A DNA stretch of 5,654 bases from Acidobacteriota bacterium (GTDB lineage: Bacteria > Acidobacteriota > Vicinamibacteria > Vicinamibacterales > UBA8438). The stretch covers positions 8,749 through 14,402 of the forward strand of contig DQEK01000077.1 of the NCBI GenBank assembly GCA_003533545.1, read 5' to 3'. Each line of letters opens with the position of its first letter. Position 1 is the stretch's first letter. Below, piece by piece: positions 1 to 5,654 of this stretch. Under the pieces are notes generated by a model. The model did no database searches. It was not told where the DNA came from and was given only the letters and a program-made list of their open reading frames with translations. Both the position numbers and the translations under genes were made by a program.

Positions 1-100
1 CGTGATCGGACGATTGAGCGAGTCCGGCAGGTCGCCTGAGAGTAGATCTGATAGAGTCTCGGGTTCGCACGTAGCCGTCTAGTCGTTAGCCACTGTGACC

Positions 101-105
101 GGGAG
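101..105 (+). promoter_or_regulatory. Ribosome binding site of the aminotransferase
   Basis: GGGAG lies 9 bases before the ATG at 115, a normal Shine-Dalgarno distance. It supports this ATG as the start, and the protein begins at the usual place for the family. I could not identify a convincing -35/-10 pair in bases 1-100. Confidence 0.65.
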
Positions 106-114
106 CTGTTAATC

Positions 115-1377
115 ATGCCGCCGTCCTATACTCGATTCTCTGCTACCGTGCAGCCTGAAGGAGCGTTTACTGTGCTTGCCGTGGCGAGGCGGCTGAGCGC
201 TGGCGGCAAAGAGGTCATTGAACTAGAGATCGGCGACAGCCCCTTCGCCTCACCCGATAGTGCTATTGAGGCCGGCATTCAGGCGATTCGGGACGGCCGG
301 ACAACGTACGGCCCCTCAATCGGGCTGCCGGAATTTCGGGAGGCGGCCGCGACCTACGTTAACGAGGAGCATGGCATCTCTGTGACAGCCGACCATGTCG
401 TCGCCGGTCCGGGCGCGAAGACGTTTGAGCAACTCTTCTGCGAGGCGTTCCTTGAACCGGACGACGGGGTGCTCGTGTTCAGTCCCTATTTCACGACCTA
501 CGCAGCCAACATTGCTCGGAGAGGAGCCCGGATGGTGCTGTCGAACCTACGGGCCGCGAAGGCATTTAGGCCTAACCTCGGCGATGTTCGAAGGTTCCTT
601 GAGGAAGACGCGAGTCCTAAGGCCATCTTCTTGAACAGTCCCCACAATCCCACCGGCGGGGTGGCCACAGAGGAGGATCTGGGTGGTCTGGCCGACTTGG
701 TCCGTGGTCGTGACGTGGCGGTGTTCAGTGACGAGCCCTACGATTGCATGGTCTGGGAAGGGCGACACAAGTCGCTACTGGCCCAGTCCGGCATGCTAGA
801 GCAGACCGTCGCTGCTTACACTTTCAGCAAATCGTTCAGCATGAGCGGATGGCGTCTCGGGTACGCCGTGTCGAGTCCGGCCACCATCAAGATTTTCGAC
901 CTGCTGACCAACACGGCTTTGTCGTGTGTGGCCCCGTTCGTGCAGATGGCCGGCATTGCAGCGTTGCGGGAGGGTCGAGATTACCGCGACGCTCGGATGG
1001 CCGATTTTCGTCGCAAGGTCGAGCTGCTGGTAAGCGGATTGAATACGGTCGACGGCGTTCACTGCCTGATGCCAGGCGGCACCTTCTACGTGTTCGCGTC
1101 GGTGGCGGCCATTTGCAACCGGGAGGCGATCACATCACACGGACTGGCGATGTATTTACTCGAGGGGGCGGATGACCAGTCTGGGGTGGCGTGCCTAGGA
1201 GGCGAGTGTTTTGGTGCTGCCGGCGGCGGGTTCCTCCGGTTGAGCTGCGCCCAACCCGACGAGCGGCTGACGGCGGCGGTGGACTTCATCCGCGACGCGA
1301 CGACTCGTAGCGACAGGATCGCCGTGTACCTGGAGTCACACCAGGAATACCGGCTTGAAATACCCTACGCGGTCTGA
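115..1377 (+). CDS. PLP-dependent aminotransferase, class I/II (fold type I)
   Basis: A 420-residue enzyme expected to move an amino group between an amino acid and a 2-oxo acid in the cytoplasm, using pyridoxal phosphate. Visible landmarks in family order: N-terminal LEIGDSPFASP (37-47); TYG with Tyr65; the phosphate-binding stretch AGPGAKTFEQ (97-106); NSPHNPTGG (174-182) with the cofactor-ring Asn178; SDEPY (205-209) with Asp206, which pairs with the pyridine nitrogen, and Tyr209; the Schiff-base lysine Lys239 in TFSKSFSMSGWRLGY (236-250), followed by Arg247; and LRLSCA (374-379), where Arg375 should hold the substrate carboxylate. All key residues are present, so it looks active. Length is slightly above the usual 380-400 because of a tail of about 20 residues after the last helix. 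The substrate cannot be read from sequence; aspartate, aromatic or other amino acids are all possible. It is convergent with the kinase downstream and has no same-strand neighbour close by. Confidence 0.93.
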   Translation: MPPSYTRFSATVQPEGAFTVLAVARRLSAGGKEVIELEIGDSPFASPDSAIEAGIQAIRDGRTTYGPSIGLPEFREAAATYVNEEHGISVTADHVVAGPGAKTFEQLFCEAFLEPDDGVLVFSPYFTTYAANIARRGARMVLSNLRAAKAFRPNLGDVRRFLEEDASPKAIFLNSPHNPTGGVATEEDLGGLADLVRGRDVAVFSDEPYDCMVWEGRHKSLLAQSGMLEQTVAAYTFSKSFSMSGWRLGYAVSSPATIKIFDLLTNTALSCVAPFVQMAGIAALREGRDYRDARMADFRRKVELLVSGLNTVDGVHCLMPGGTFYVFASVAAICNREAITSHGLAMYLLEGADDQSGVACLGGECFGAAGGGFLRLSCAQPDERLTAAVDFIRDATTRSDRIAVYLESHQEYRLEIPYAV

Positions 1378-1454
1378 CGATCGGGTGGTCTCTTGACTCC
1401 GAGTCCGGGCCCGTCGCTTTTGGCGGCTTGTCCTACCGTTACGCCGCTGGGGCA

Positions 1455-2087
1455 CTACGATTCCGACCGCCCGTGGTCCAGCTTCAGGTGCGCGAGTACC
1501 GACTCAACCCCTAGGGCAACTGGGGCTTCGCCCGACAGTGTCAACGTCGCCCACCGTCGAGTTGGCAACACGTGACGCACGAACATTGGCTGGACTTGGT
1601 GCGCGTACTGAGCCCGTACGCCGACTTCGTCGCGTCCCCGTTCGCGACCGTCGCGTGCGACACGCCGCTCGATCGCGGTCGGTTGGTCCACGTCGAGAAA
1701 CACGGTGACGTCGAACAATGCGCGTACCTCTTTGCGGTACAGCAGAAATAGCCCCTCCGCGATCACGAACGGTTGTGCGGCAACCAGGATCGTTTCGGGT
1801 CGGCGCGTGTGGGTACTGAAGTCGTAGCTGGGGCGCTCGATGTCACCGCCCTGTCGAAGCTGCTGTAGATCGTTCACGAACAGTGGCCATTCAAACGCCT
1901 CTGGGGCGTCAAAATTACGGCGGACTCTGGCCCGAGTATCGAGGTGGGAGAGGTCATGGTAGTAGGCATCCATTGGCACCACGACAGTTTTTTTCAGTGT
2001 TGTGGCCAAGGCGTGGGCGAGTGTCGTTTTTCCGGCCCCCGAGGCACCGGCGACGCCGATCAGCGTGGCGGGAGAATCTAATTTCAT
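1455..2087 (-). CDS. udk: Uridine kinase (uridine/cytidine salvage kinase)
   Basis: Predicted to phosphorylate uridine (and cytidine) to the monophosphate in pyrimidine salvage, in the cytoplasm. The 210-residue length matches the roughly 210-residue bacterial Udk. Motifs run in the Udk order: P-loop GASGAGKT (14-21); the MDAYYHDLSHL segment (39-49) with acidic Asp40, matching the substrate-site region of Udk; NFDAP (58-62), the counterpart of NYDHP; RPSYDFSTHTR (85-95), the counterpart of PVYSYVEHTR; VIAEGLFLL (108-116), the strand with the Walker B-type acidic residue; and the lid RRVARDGRERGR (141-152). This pattern separates it from shikimate kinase or pantothenate kinase. A related nucleoside kinase or phosphoribulokinase-type enzyme of the same superfamily is less likely. 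The ATG at 2087 is the only start in frame: an in-frame TAA lies 36 bases upstream with no GTG or TTG between. No good Shine-Dalgarno precedes it. It stands alone on the minus strand. Confidence 0.9.
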   Translation of the reverse strand: MKLDSPATLIGVAGASGAGKTTLAHALATTLKKTVVVPMDAYYHDLSHLDTRARVRRNFDAPEAFEWPLFVNDLQQLRQGGDIERPSYDFSTHTRRPETILVAAQPFVIAEGLFLLYRKEVRALFDVTVFLDVDQPTAIERRVARDGRERGRDEVGVRAQYAHQVQPMFVRHVLPTRRWATLTLSGEAPVALGVESVLAHLKLDHGRSES

Positions 2088-2189
2088 TTTGCGTCGACAA
2101 CATACCCCATAGTGGGATCTTTACGTGGCTGTGGCCTGAGCGGCTCCGAGCATCTCGTAGGTGTGCGGAGACCAGTTTCAGTGCACGGT

Positions 2190-2203
2190 CGGCGCCGGCG
2201 CCG
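2190..2203. repeat. 14-bp perfect GC palindrome
   Basis: CGGCGCCGGCGCCG is its own reverse complement over 14 bases and consists of two overlapping GGCGCC units. It lies in the divergent spacer, about 100 bases upstream of the kinase start and about 160 bases upstream of the DapA-like gene. With no unpaired loop it is more likely to act, if at all, as a DNA site than as an RNA hairpin. In GC-rich DNA such a palindrome could also arise by chance. Confidence 0.4.
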
Positions 2204-2208
2204 TAAAT

Positions 2209-2227
2209 GGGTCGGGGTAGCCGACCC
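2209..2227 (+). terminator. Stem-loop in the kinase/DapA-like spacer, terminator-like
   Basis: GGGTCGG and CCGACCC form a perfect 7-bp stem around the 5-base loop GGTAG, followed on the plus strand by TCTTAT, a poor U-tract. It sits about 135 bases before the start of the DapA-like gene. No plus-strand gene ends upstream, since the kinase runs the other way. It therefore does not close a known gene: it could end a short leader or antisense transcript, attenuate the gene downstream, or be a protein-binding inverted repeat. The base pairing is seen directly; the role is inferred. Confidence 0.4.
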
Positions 2228-2320
2228 TCTTATAGAGTAATCACGACAGTTTGGGCTAGATTCGGTCCGGCCTCAGCACTGGGGGGGAAAGGGGTGCGGC
2301 GGTACGGCCCACGCGCTGTG

Positions 2321-2343
2321 CGGTGGTAGAGTAGCACCCACCG
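2321..2343 (+). promoter_or_regulatory. Small inverted repeat just before the ribosome binding site
   Basis: CGGTGG and CCACCG form a 6-bp stem around an 11-base loop, ending 7 bases before the Shine-Dalgarno of the DapA-like gene. It could be a short leader hairpin or an operator. The loop contains TAGAGT, which resembles a -10 box, but no matching -35 is evident. The evidence is limited to the pairing and the position. Confidence 0.25.
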
Positions 2344-2350
2344 AGTTCCA

Positions 2351-2356
2351 AGGGGG
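2351..2356 (+). promoter_or_regulatory. Ribosome binding site that decides the DapA-like start
   Basis: AGGGGG directly touches an ATG at 2357 and lies 6 bases before a second in-frame ATG at 2363. A ribosome cannot normally use a start abutting its Shine-Dalgarno, so 2363 is the better start. This removes only two residues (Met-Ser) from the longest reading frame. Confidence 0.65.
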
Positions 2357-2362
2357 ATGTCC

Positions 2363-3352
2363 ATGACCGACCACCAACTTACGGTTACCCGACGTGAGTG
2401 CCTGACCGCACTTGCGGCGACGGCGATGTATCCGGCTCTGCCGACCGGTGCGGCCGAGACCGAGCCGATGCGCGGCGCGTTCATGATCTTGAGTACCCCG
2501 TACGAGGTTGGCGGCGGGGTCGACTATGACGGACTGACCCGGCAGGTTGAATTTTGTGATCGTTGCGGAATTGAGGGGTTGGTCTGGCCGCAGAATTCTA
2601 GCGAGCAACGTCATCTCAGTCGGGAGGAACGCATCCGGGGGTTTGAGGTGCTCGCGCGGGCGAACCAGGGGCGCTCACCCGCGCTCGTACTCGGCGTGCA
2701 GGCGGAGGACACCACAGGCATGCTTGCGTATGCGGACAAGGCCGAATCGCTCGAGCCGGATGCGATGATTGCCATTCCGCCGACAACCGCGACTTCCCTG
2801 GACGACTTCAGGAGCTATTACGCCGCGTTGTGTGGGGTGACCGCTCGGCCGATTTTTGTCCAGACCAGTGGCGGTCCGGACATCGAACCAACCGTGCAGT
2901 TTCTGGTCTCGCTGGCGCGCGAGTTTCCCCAATGTGCGTACGTTAAGGAAGAGTACCCGCCCGTCCAGCAGCGGATGCTTGAGTTGGCGAAACACCGTCC
3001 TAACCCAATCAAGAGTATCTTCGGCGCCAATTTTGGTCGCCAATGGGCCTACGAGATGCGGCTAGGCACTGATGGCGTGATGACCGGTGGAGTCATGTAT
3101 GCCGACATTTACGCGGGGCTATGGGACTTGCATCTAGCGGGACACCACGACGAAGTCCGCGATCTGTACGCGAAGCTGTTGCTGATGTTGAACCTCGACG
3201 GGTTAATTCCTGGGGTGCGTCTATATGTCCTACGGAAGCGGGGACTCTTCCAGACCGTGTTGTCTCGTCGCGGCGAGTACAGCTTCACGCAGATGCAGAT
3301 CGATGAGATCGAACATCGTTTCGCCGCGCTTGAACCACATCTGCGGGCGTGA
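2363..3352 (+). CDS. DapA/N-acetylneuraminate lyase superfamily protein with Tat-type signal
   Basis: A 329-residue TIM-barrel protein of the class I aldolase family that includes dihydrodipicolinate synthase (DapA). The N-terminus carries TRRECL (9-14), a twin-arginine-type motif, then a modest hydrophobic stretch and a possible cleavage near GAA (29-31), so export of the folded protein is likely. The barrel starts around residue 38 (GAFMILSTPY). The Schiff-base lysine is Lys195 in YVKEEYPP. The usual GTTGE motif aligns with QNSSE (77-81), keeping a hydroxyl at Ser79 and the Glu. The usual active-site Tyr (YNVP) aligns with Gln167 in FVQTSGG, and the Arg of DapA that binds the substrate carboxylate is not evident. 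It is therefore probably an aldolase or lyase of another 2-keto acid rather than true DapA; the substrate is unknown. The start at 2363 is chosen because of the Shine-Dalgarno spacing. It stands alone, divergent from udk. Confidence 0.85.
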   Translation: MTDHQLTVTRRECLTALAATAMYPALPTGAAETEPMRGAFMILSTPYEVGGGVDYDGLTRQVEFCDRCGIEGLVWPQNSSEQRHLSREERIRGFEVLARANQGRSPALVLGVQAEDTTGMLAYADKAESLEPDAMIAIPPTTATSLDDFRSYYAALCGVTARPIFVQTSGGPDIEPTVQFLVSLAREFPQCAYVKEEYPPVQQRMLELAKHRPNPIKSIFGANFGRQWAYEMRLGTDGVMTGGVMYADIYAGLWDLHLAGHHDEVRDLYAKLLLMLNLDGLIPGVRLYVLRKRGLFQTVLSRRGEYSFTQMQIDEIEHRFAALEPHLRA

Positions 3353-3372
3353 GTGAGGCGGGGCTCTTTTGG

Positions 3373-3406
3373 TCAGGCCAACCTGAGTGGCGCCGGTGTG
3401 CGCCAC
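3373..3406 (+). terminator. Tandem hairpins after the DapA-like gene
   Basis: Two perfect stems abut with no gap. The first is TCAGG/CCTGA around CCAA (3373-3386); the second is GTGGCGC/GCGCCAC, 7 bp, around CGGTGT (3387-3406). They begin 20 bases after the stop codon at 3352. No T-run follows, so this is not a textbook intrinsic terminator. It may be a U-less terminator, a 3' end-protecting structure or an antisense block for the opposing small gene. Confidence 0.45.
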
Positions 3407-3474
3407 CCGTCGGTGTGGCATGGAGCTAACAGGTTCGGCTCGGCTACGACCCGATGGCAGAGGGCGAGACCCGC

Positions 3475-3501
3475 GCGAGTTCTCGCTTGGCGCAAGGCGC
3501 C
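3475..3501 (-). terminator. Paired hairpins after the small membrane-protein gene
   Basis: Reading on the minus strand, GGCGC and GCGCC form a 5-bp stem around a 3-base loop (3489-3501), beginning 12 bases after the stop of the small gene. A second stem, GCGA/TCGC with a 4-base loop (3475-3486), follows after two bases. There is no T-run. The position suggests transcript ending, but short stems in GC-rich DNA are also common by chance. Confidence 0.3.
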
Positions 3502-3513
3502 CGTGTGTGAAAT

Positions 3514-3762
3514 CTAGTCACCCAGGTAGTCAGCAACGCGGCGAACGCCTTCGGAGACCCGGTTTCGCATGTAGTTGAGGGCCCCTTCTACCGAACCATT
3601 GTCTGGGATTTCGTCGGTTGCTTCTCGCACCTGTGCGCCGAACTGCTTCGGCGCCATGCGTACGTCTTCGACTAGGATTAGCTTTCCGCCGCCGGCTACG
3701 TATCCGATGCCGCCCGCGGTGGCGGCGATGATCGCGTACTTGACGAGTCGTCGTGCGCGCAT
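3514..3762 (-). CDS. Small single-pass membrane protein, function unknown
   Basis: An 82-residue protein I do not recognise. The basic N-terminus MRARRLVK is followed by one glycine/alanine-rich hydrophobic segment (about 8-31, including AGGIGYVAGGG), which should span the inner membrane with the N-terminus inside. The remaining 50 residues are charged and probably helical (APKQFGAQVREATDE at 37-51, then NYMRNRVSEGVRRVADYL at 63-80). A membrane anchor plus amphipathic tail loosely recalls YtxH-type small proteins, but the resemblance is too weak to name it. The minus strand is favoured over the overlapping plus-strand frame because GGAGG stands 3 bases before the ATG (close but usable) and the protein has coherent structure. 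It is divergent from the M28 peptidase gene, 226 bases away, and convergent with the DapA-like gene. Confidence 0.65.
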   Translation of the reverse strand: MRARRLVKYAIIAATAGGIGYVAGGGKLILVEDVRMAPKQFGAQVREATDEIPDNGSVEGALNYMRNRVSEGVRRVADYLGD

Positions 3763-3976
3763 GATCCTCCCAAGCTACTAACCCACCTATCGGCGCTTGC
3801 GACGCGGTAGGTTAGTGCAGGCGAGCAGGACAAGCCTGGCGAGGGGTTGGTCCGGTTGTTTTGGCGGTTGGAACGTGAGGGCTAGATCCGCCGGCACCGC
3901 GAAAACGTCAGCGAACTTCTGGGACGTGATACTGGTTCGACGTGTAAGGATCTGTAGGCGCACATAACGCCGCCGC

Positions 3977-3982
3977 GAGGAG
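3977..3982 (+). promoter_or_regulatory. Ribosome binding site of the M28 peptidase
   Basis: GAGGAG lies 6 bases before the ATG at 3989, the best Shine-Dalgarno in the window. It fixes the start, which gives a complete Sec signal peptide. In the 226-base spacer before the gene I see no clear promoter pair or terminator. Confidence 0.75.
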
Positions 3983-3988
3983 TAGCTG

Positions 3989-5578
3989 ATGTCTTGGACG
4001 TTTCGGATACTGGTCATGACGGGCGCTTTGGGTCTTTCGATTGGCACGGTTGCTACCGCCCAGCGGCCAGACCCGGTCGCCCTGGCGGCTATCCGAGCTG
4101 AGGCGCTGTCCCGTTCGCAGGTGATGGATCACATTGGCTGGCTGAGCGATGTGTACGGACCCCGGGTGACCGGCAGCCCCGCGATCGAACAGGCCCGCGA
4201 GTGGGCGATGGAGCGACTACGGTCCTGGGGTGTCTCGAACGTGCGCGAGGAGCGGTTTTCATTTGGACGAGGGTGGTCGCTCGTGAGATTCCACGCGCAT
4301 ATGATTGAGCCGCAGGTGATGCCGATCATCGGGTATCCAAAATCCTGGTCCTCAAGCACCTCGGGGACGGTGACGGCTGAAGCGGTGCGGATCGACATTA
4401 GGACTCCCGCCGACTTTGACCGACTCCGTGGCACGTTGCGCGGCAAAATCGTGCTGTCGCAGCCAGAGCGTGAGGTGCGCATGCTTGAGGGCGATCTCGT
4501 GCTCCGGATGACCGACGCGCAGCTTGCGGAGGCGGCTCGAACGCAGGTGCCTTCACCAGCGGCGACTCGTCCCAACCGCGGACGCGTGCCGTTTCCGAAT
4601 CTACTTCAGGAGTTCTACGTGGACGAGGGCGTCGTTGCGGTCCTCGACCGAGGCAGCGACAATTTCATGATGGGGGCTGGGAGTGGTCTTCCGTATCAGA
4701 CCCAGCGAACGGATGGTGGCACCATCTTCGTCGGACGAGGGGGTCCTCGCGACGAAACGGCCGGGAGTTGGGTTCCAGCGGTTACGCTCGCCGTCGAGCA
4801 TTACAACCGCATGGTCCGGATTCTGGACAAGGGGCTACCAGTGCAAATGGAGCTACGGGTTGACACTGTGTTTCACCCCGAGGCCGACGCCGCCGGGCAA
4901 ATGAATGGATTTAACCTCCTGGCAGAGATTCCCGGTAGTGACCTGGCTGATGAGGTGGTGATGATCGGTGCGCATTTCGATACGACGCACGCCGGAACCG
5001 GAGCAACTGACAACGCGGTCGGGGTTGCAGCGATGATGGAGGTGATGCGAATTTTGCGGGCGATCGATGCCCGGCCCAGGCGGACGATCCGCCTAGCGCT
5101 CTGGGGCGCCGAAGAGCAGGGCCTGTTGGGGTCACGGGAATACGTCCGGCGCCACTTTGGTGACCCCACCACGATGGAGTTGCAGCCGGAACACGAAAAA
5201 CTCTCCGCGTACTTCAACATCGACAATGGAGCCGGACAGCTCCGAGGTATTTGGCTACAGGAGAACTACGCTGTAGCCCCTGTTTTCGAAGAATGGATAG
5301 CCTCAATGGGCGATTTGGGTGTGACCACACTTGGGCCGCGGCGGGTGACTGGCACCGATCATCTGTCGTTCGACGCGGTTGGTTTGCCTGGGTTTCAGTT
5401 TATGCAGGACCGGCTGGAATATAACTCTCGCACGCATCACTCGAACATGGATGTTGTTGACCGGGTACAGCGTGACGACGCTGTACAAATGGCGGTGGTC
5501 GCCGCGACGTTTGCCTACAACACCGCCATGCGCGACGACCGTTTGCCGCGCAAGCCGCTTCCCCGGGTCGACCAGTAG
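3989..5578 (+). CDS. Secreted M28 family zinc peptidase with PA-like insert
   Basis: A 529-residue exported metallopeptidase, expected to release N-terminal amino acids from peptides outside the inner membrane. Residues 1-24 form a Sec signal peptide with a likely cut after ATA before Gln25. Residues 45-100 are an N-terminal flank of the catalytic domain. About 100-295 form a PA-like insert (LRGKIVLSQ at 150-158, EGVVAVLDRGSDN at 213-225, WVPAVTLAVEHY at 261-272) containing a charged, Pro-rich stretch (about 160-205). The M28 core follows, with all di-zinc residues: His329 in GAHFDT, bridging Asp341 in ATDNAVG, catalytic Glu375 and ligand Glu376 in GAEEQG, Asp412 in NIDNG, and His484 in THHSNMD. 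TGTDHLSFDAVGLPGF (454-469) is also typical. It should be active; substrate preference is not readable, and carboxypeptidase-like M28 members exist. No lipobox or C-terminal anchor is seen, so it is probably soluble in the periplasm or medium. The transporter gene starts 14 bases downstream, suggesting one transcript. Confidence 0.93.
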   Translation: MSWTFRILVMTGALGLSIGTVATAQRPDPVALAAIRAEALSRSQVMDHIGWLSDVYGPRVTGSPAIEQAREWAMERLRSWGVSNVREERFSFGRGWSLVRFHAHMIEPQVMPIIGYPKSWSSSTSGTVTAEAVRIDIRTPADFDRLRGTLRGKIVLSQPEREVRMLEGDLVLRMTDAQLAEAARTQVPSPAATRPNRGRVPFPNLLQEFYVDEGVVAVLDRGSDNFMMGAGSGLPYQTQRTDGGTIFVGRGGPRDETAGSWVPAVTLAVEHYNRMVRILDKGLPVQMELRVDTVFHPEADAAGQMNGFNLLAEIPGSDLADEVVMIGAHFDTTHAGTGATDNAVGVAAMMEVMRILRAIDARPRRTIRLALWGAEEQGLLGSREYVRRHFGDPTTMELQPEHEKLSAYFNIDNGAGQLRGIWLQENYAVAPVFEEWIASMGDLGVTTLGPRRVTGTDHLSFDAVGLPGFQFMQDRLEYNSRTHHSNMDVVDRVQRDDAVQMAVVAATFAYNTAMRDDRLPRKPLPRVDQ

Positions 5579-5592
5579 GCACGCCGCGGTTC

Positions 5593-5654
5593 ATGAAGCC
5601 CTCTTTTTTTTACGGTTGGCTCATCGTAGTCACGGCCGGACTCTGCTACGGGTT
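5593..5654 (+). CDS. Major facilitator superfamily transporter, N-terminus only (cut by window end)
   Basis: Only 20 codons are present, reading MKPSFFYGWLIVVTAGLCYG, and the frame is open at the window edge. A short N-terminus leading into FYGWLIV and then a small-residue/hydrophobic run is characteristic of the first membrane helix of many major facilitator transporters, including the oxalate/formate antiporter-like and monocarboxylate-like groups. The ATG is 14 bases after the peptidase stop, so the two are probably co-transcribed, although no good Shine-Dalgarno is visible; translation may depend on coupling to the peptidase. No alternative in-frame start exists just upstream. Substrate and direction of transport cannot be judged. 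Confidence 0.6.
   Translation, partial: MKPSFFYGWLIVVTAGLCYG

Noticed and set aside
1..39. Possible C-terminal end of an upstream plus-strand gene (RDRTIERVRQVA then TGA).
   Set aside because: Twelve codons are too few to distinguish a gene end from chance; another frame is also open to about base 82.
56..76. GGGTTCGCAC resembles the T-arm of a tRNA.
   Set aside because: No matching T-stem, anticodon arm or acceptor stem can be built around it.
1395..1447. Short inverted repeats (GACTC/GAGTC, CGGGCCCG, GCGGC/GCCGC) between the convergent aminotransferase and kinase genes.
   Set aside because: The stems are too short, have no loop or a 15-base loop, and lack a T-run, so no terminator is called.
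1883..2206. Plus-strand frame of 107 codons across the kinase start.
   Set aside because: It is antisense to the conserved Udk coding region, and its Arg/Pro-rich composition is typical of a shadow frame.
2281..2294. G7 run followed by AAAGGGG, considered as a G-quadruplex.
   Set aside because: Four well-spaced G-tracts are not present within a short span.
3575..3781. Plus-strand frame of 68 codons opposite the small membrane protein.
   Set aside because: Its sequence lacks domain structure, whereas the minus-strand frame has a ribosome binding site and a coherent membrane segment.
3787..4047. Minus-strand frame of 86 codons ending LVLLACTNLPRRKRR, just upstream of the small membrane-protein gene.
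   Set aside because: It starts inside the peptidase coding region on the opposite strand, has no recognisable domain or good ribosome binding site, and is best explained as chance. A shorter version with a GTG start in the spacer cannot be fully excluded.
1..5654. A novel defence, mobile or CRISPR-like system.
   Set aside because: No repeat-spacer array, transposase, recombinase, nuclease or toxin-antitoxin pair is visible; the genes are metabolic, secretory or transport functions.

Overview
The window is about 5.65 kb of high-GC bacterial DNA (roughly 60% G+C by eye). It has Shine-Dalgarno-led genes, a twin-arginine export signal and a Sec-secreted zinc peptidase. Together these suggest a free-living, diderm-type bacterium rich in exported hydrolases, for example an acidobacterial or gemmatimonadal lineage. 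That placement is an impression from gene style only; there is no rRNA or marker gene to fix it.

Layout, left to right: (1) bases 1-114 are a short upstream region with the ribosome binding site of gene 1. (2) 115-1377 (+) is a complete fold-type I PLP aminotransferase. (3) 1455-2087 (-) is a complete uridine kinase (udk), convergent with the aminotransferase. (4) 2088-2362 is a divergent intergenic region of 275 bp holding a GC-rich palindrome and a strong stem-loop. (5) 2363-3352 (+) is a DapA/N-acetylneuraminate-lyase superfamily protein with a probable Tat signal and a rewritten active site. (6) 3353-3513 is a convergent spacer with two pairs of small hairpins, one pair near each flanking stop codon. 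(7) 3514-3762 (-) is a small single-pass membrane protein of unknown function. (8) 3989-5578 (+) is a secreted M28 zinc aminopeptidase-type enzyme with a PA-like insert. (9) 5593-5654 (+) is the first 20 codons of a major facilitator superfamily transporter, cut by the window edge and only 14 bp downstream of the peptidase.

The genes do not form one obvious pathway. The clearest functional pair is the secreted peptidase with the transporter right behind it, which fits extracellular peptide breakdown followed by uptake or efflux of a product; this is inference from spacing. The aminotransferase and the DapA-like protein are both of amino-acid/keto-acid chemistry families, but they are separated by an oppositely oriented kinase and are unlikely to share a transcript. 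I see no CRISPR array, tRNA, rRNA, insertion sequence, phage gene or recognisable defence system. The most unusual item is the apparently exported DapA-family protein that keeps the Schiff-base lysine but lacks the Tyr and Arg typical of dihydrodipicolinate synthase.
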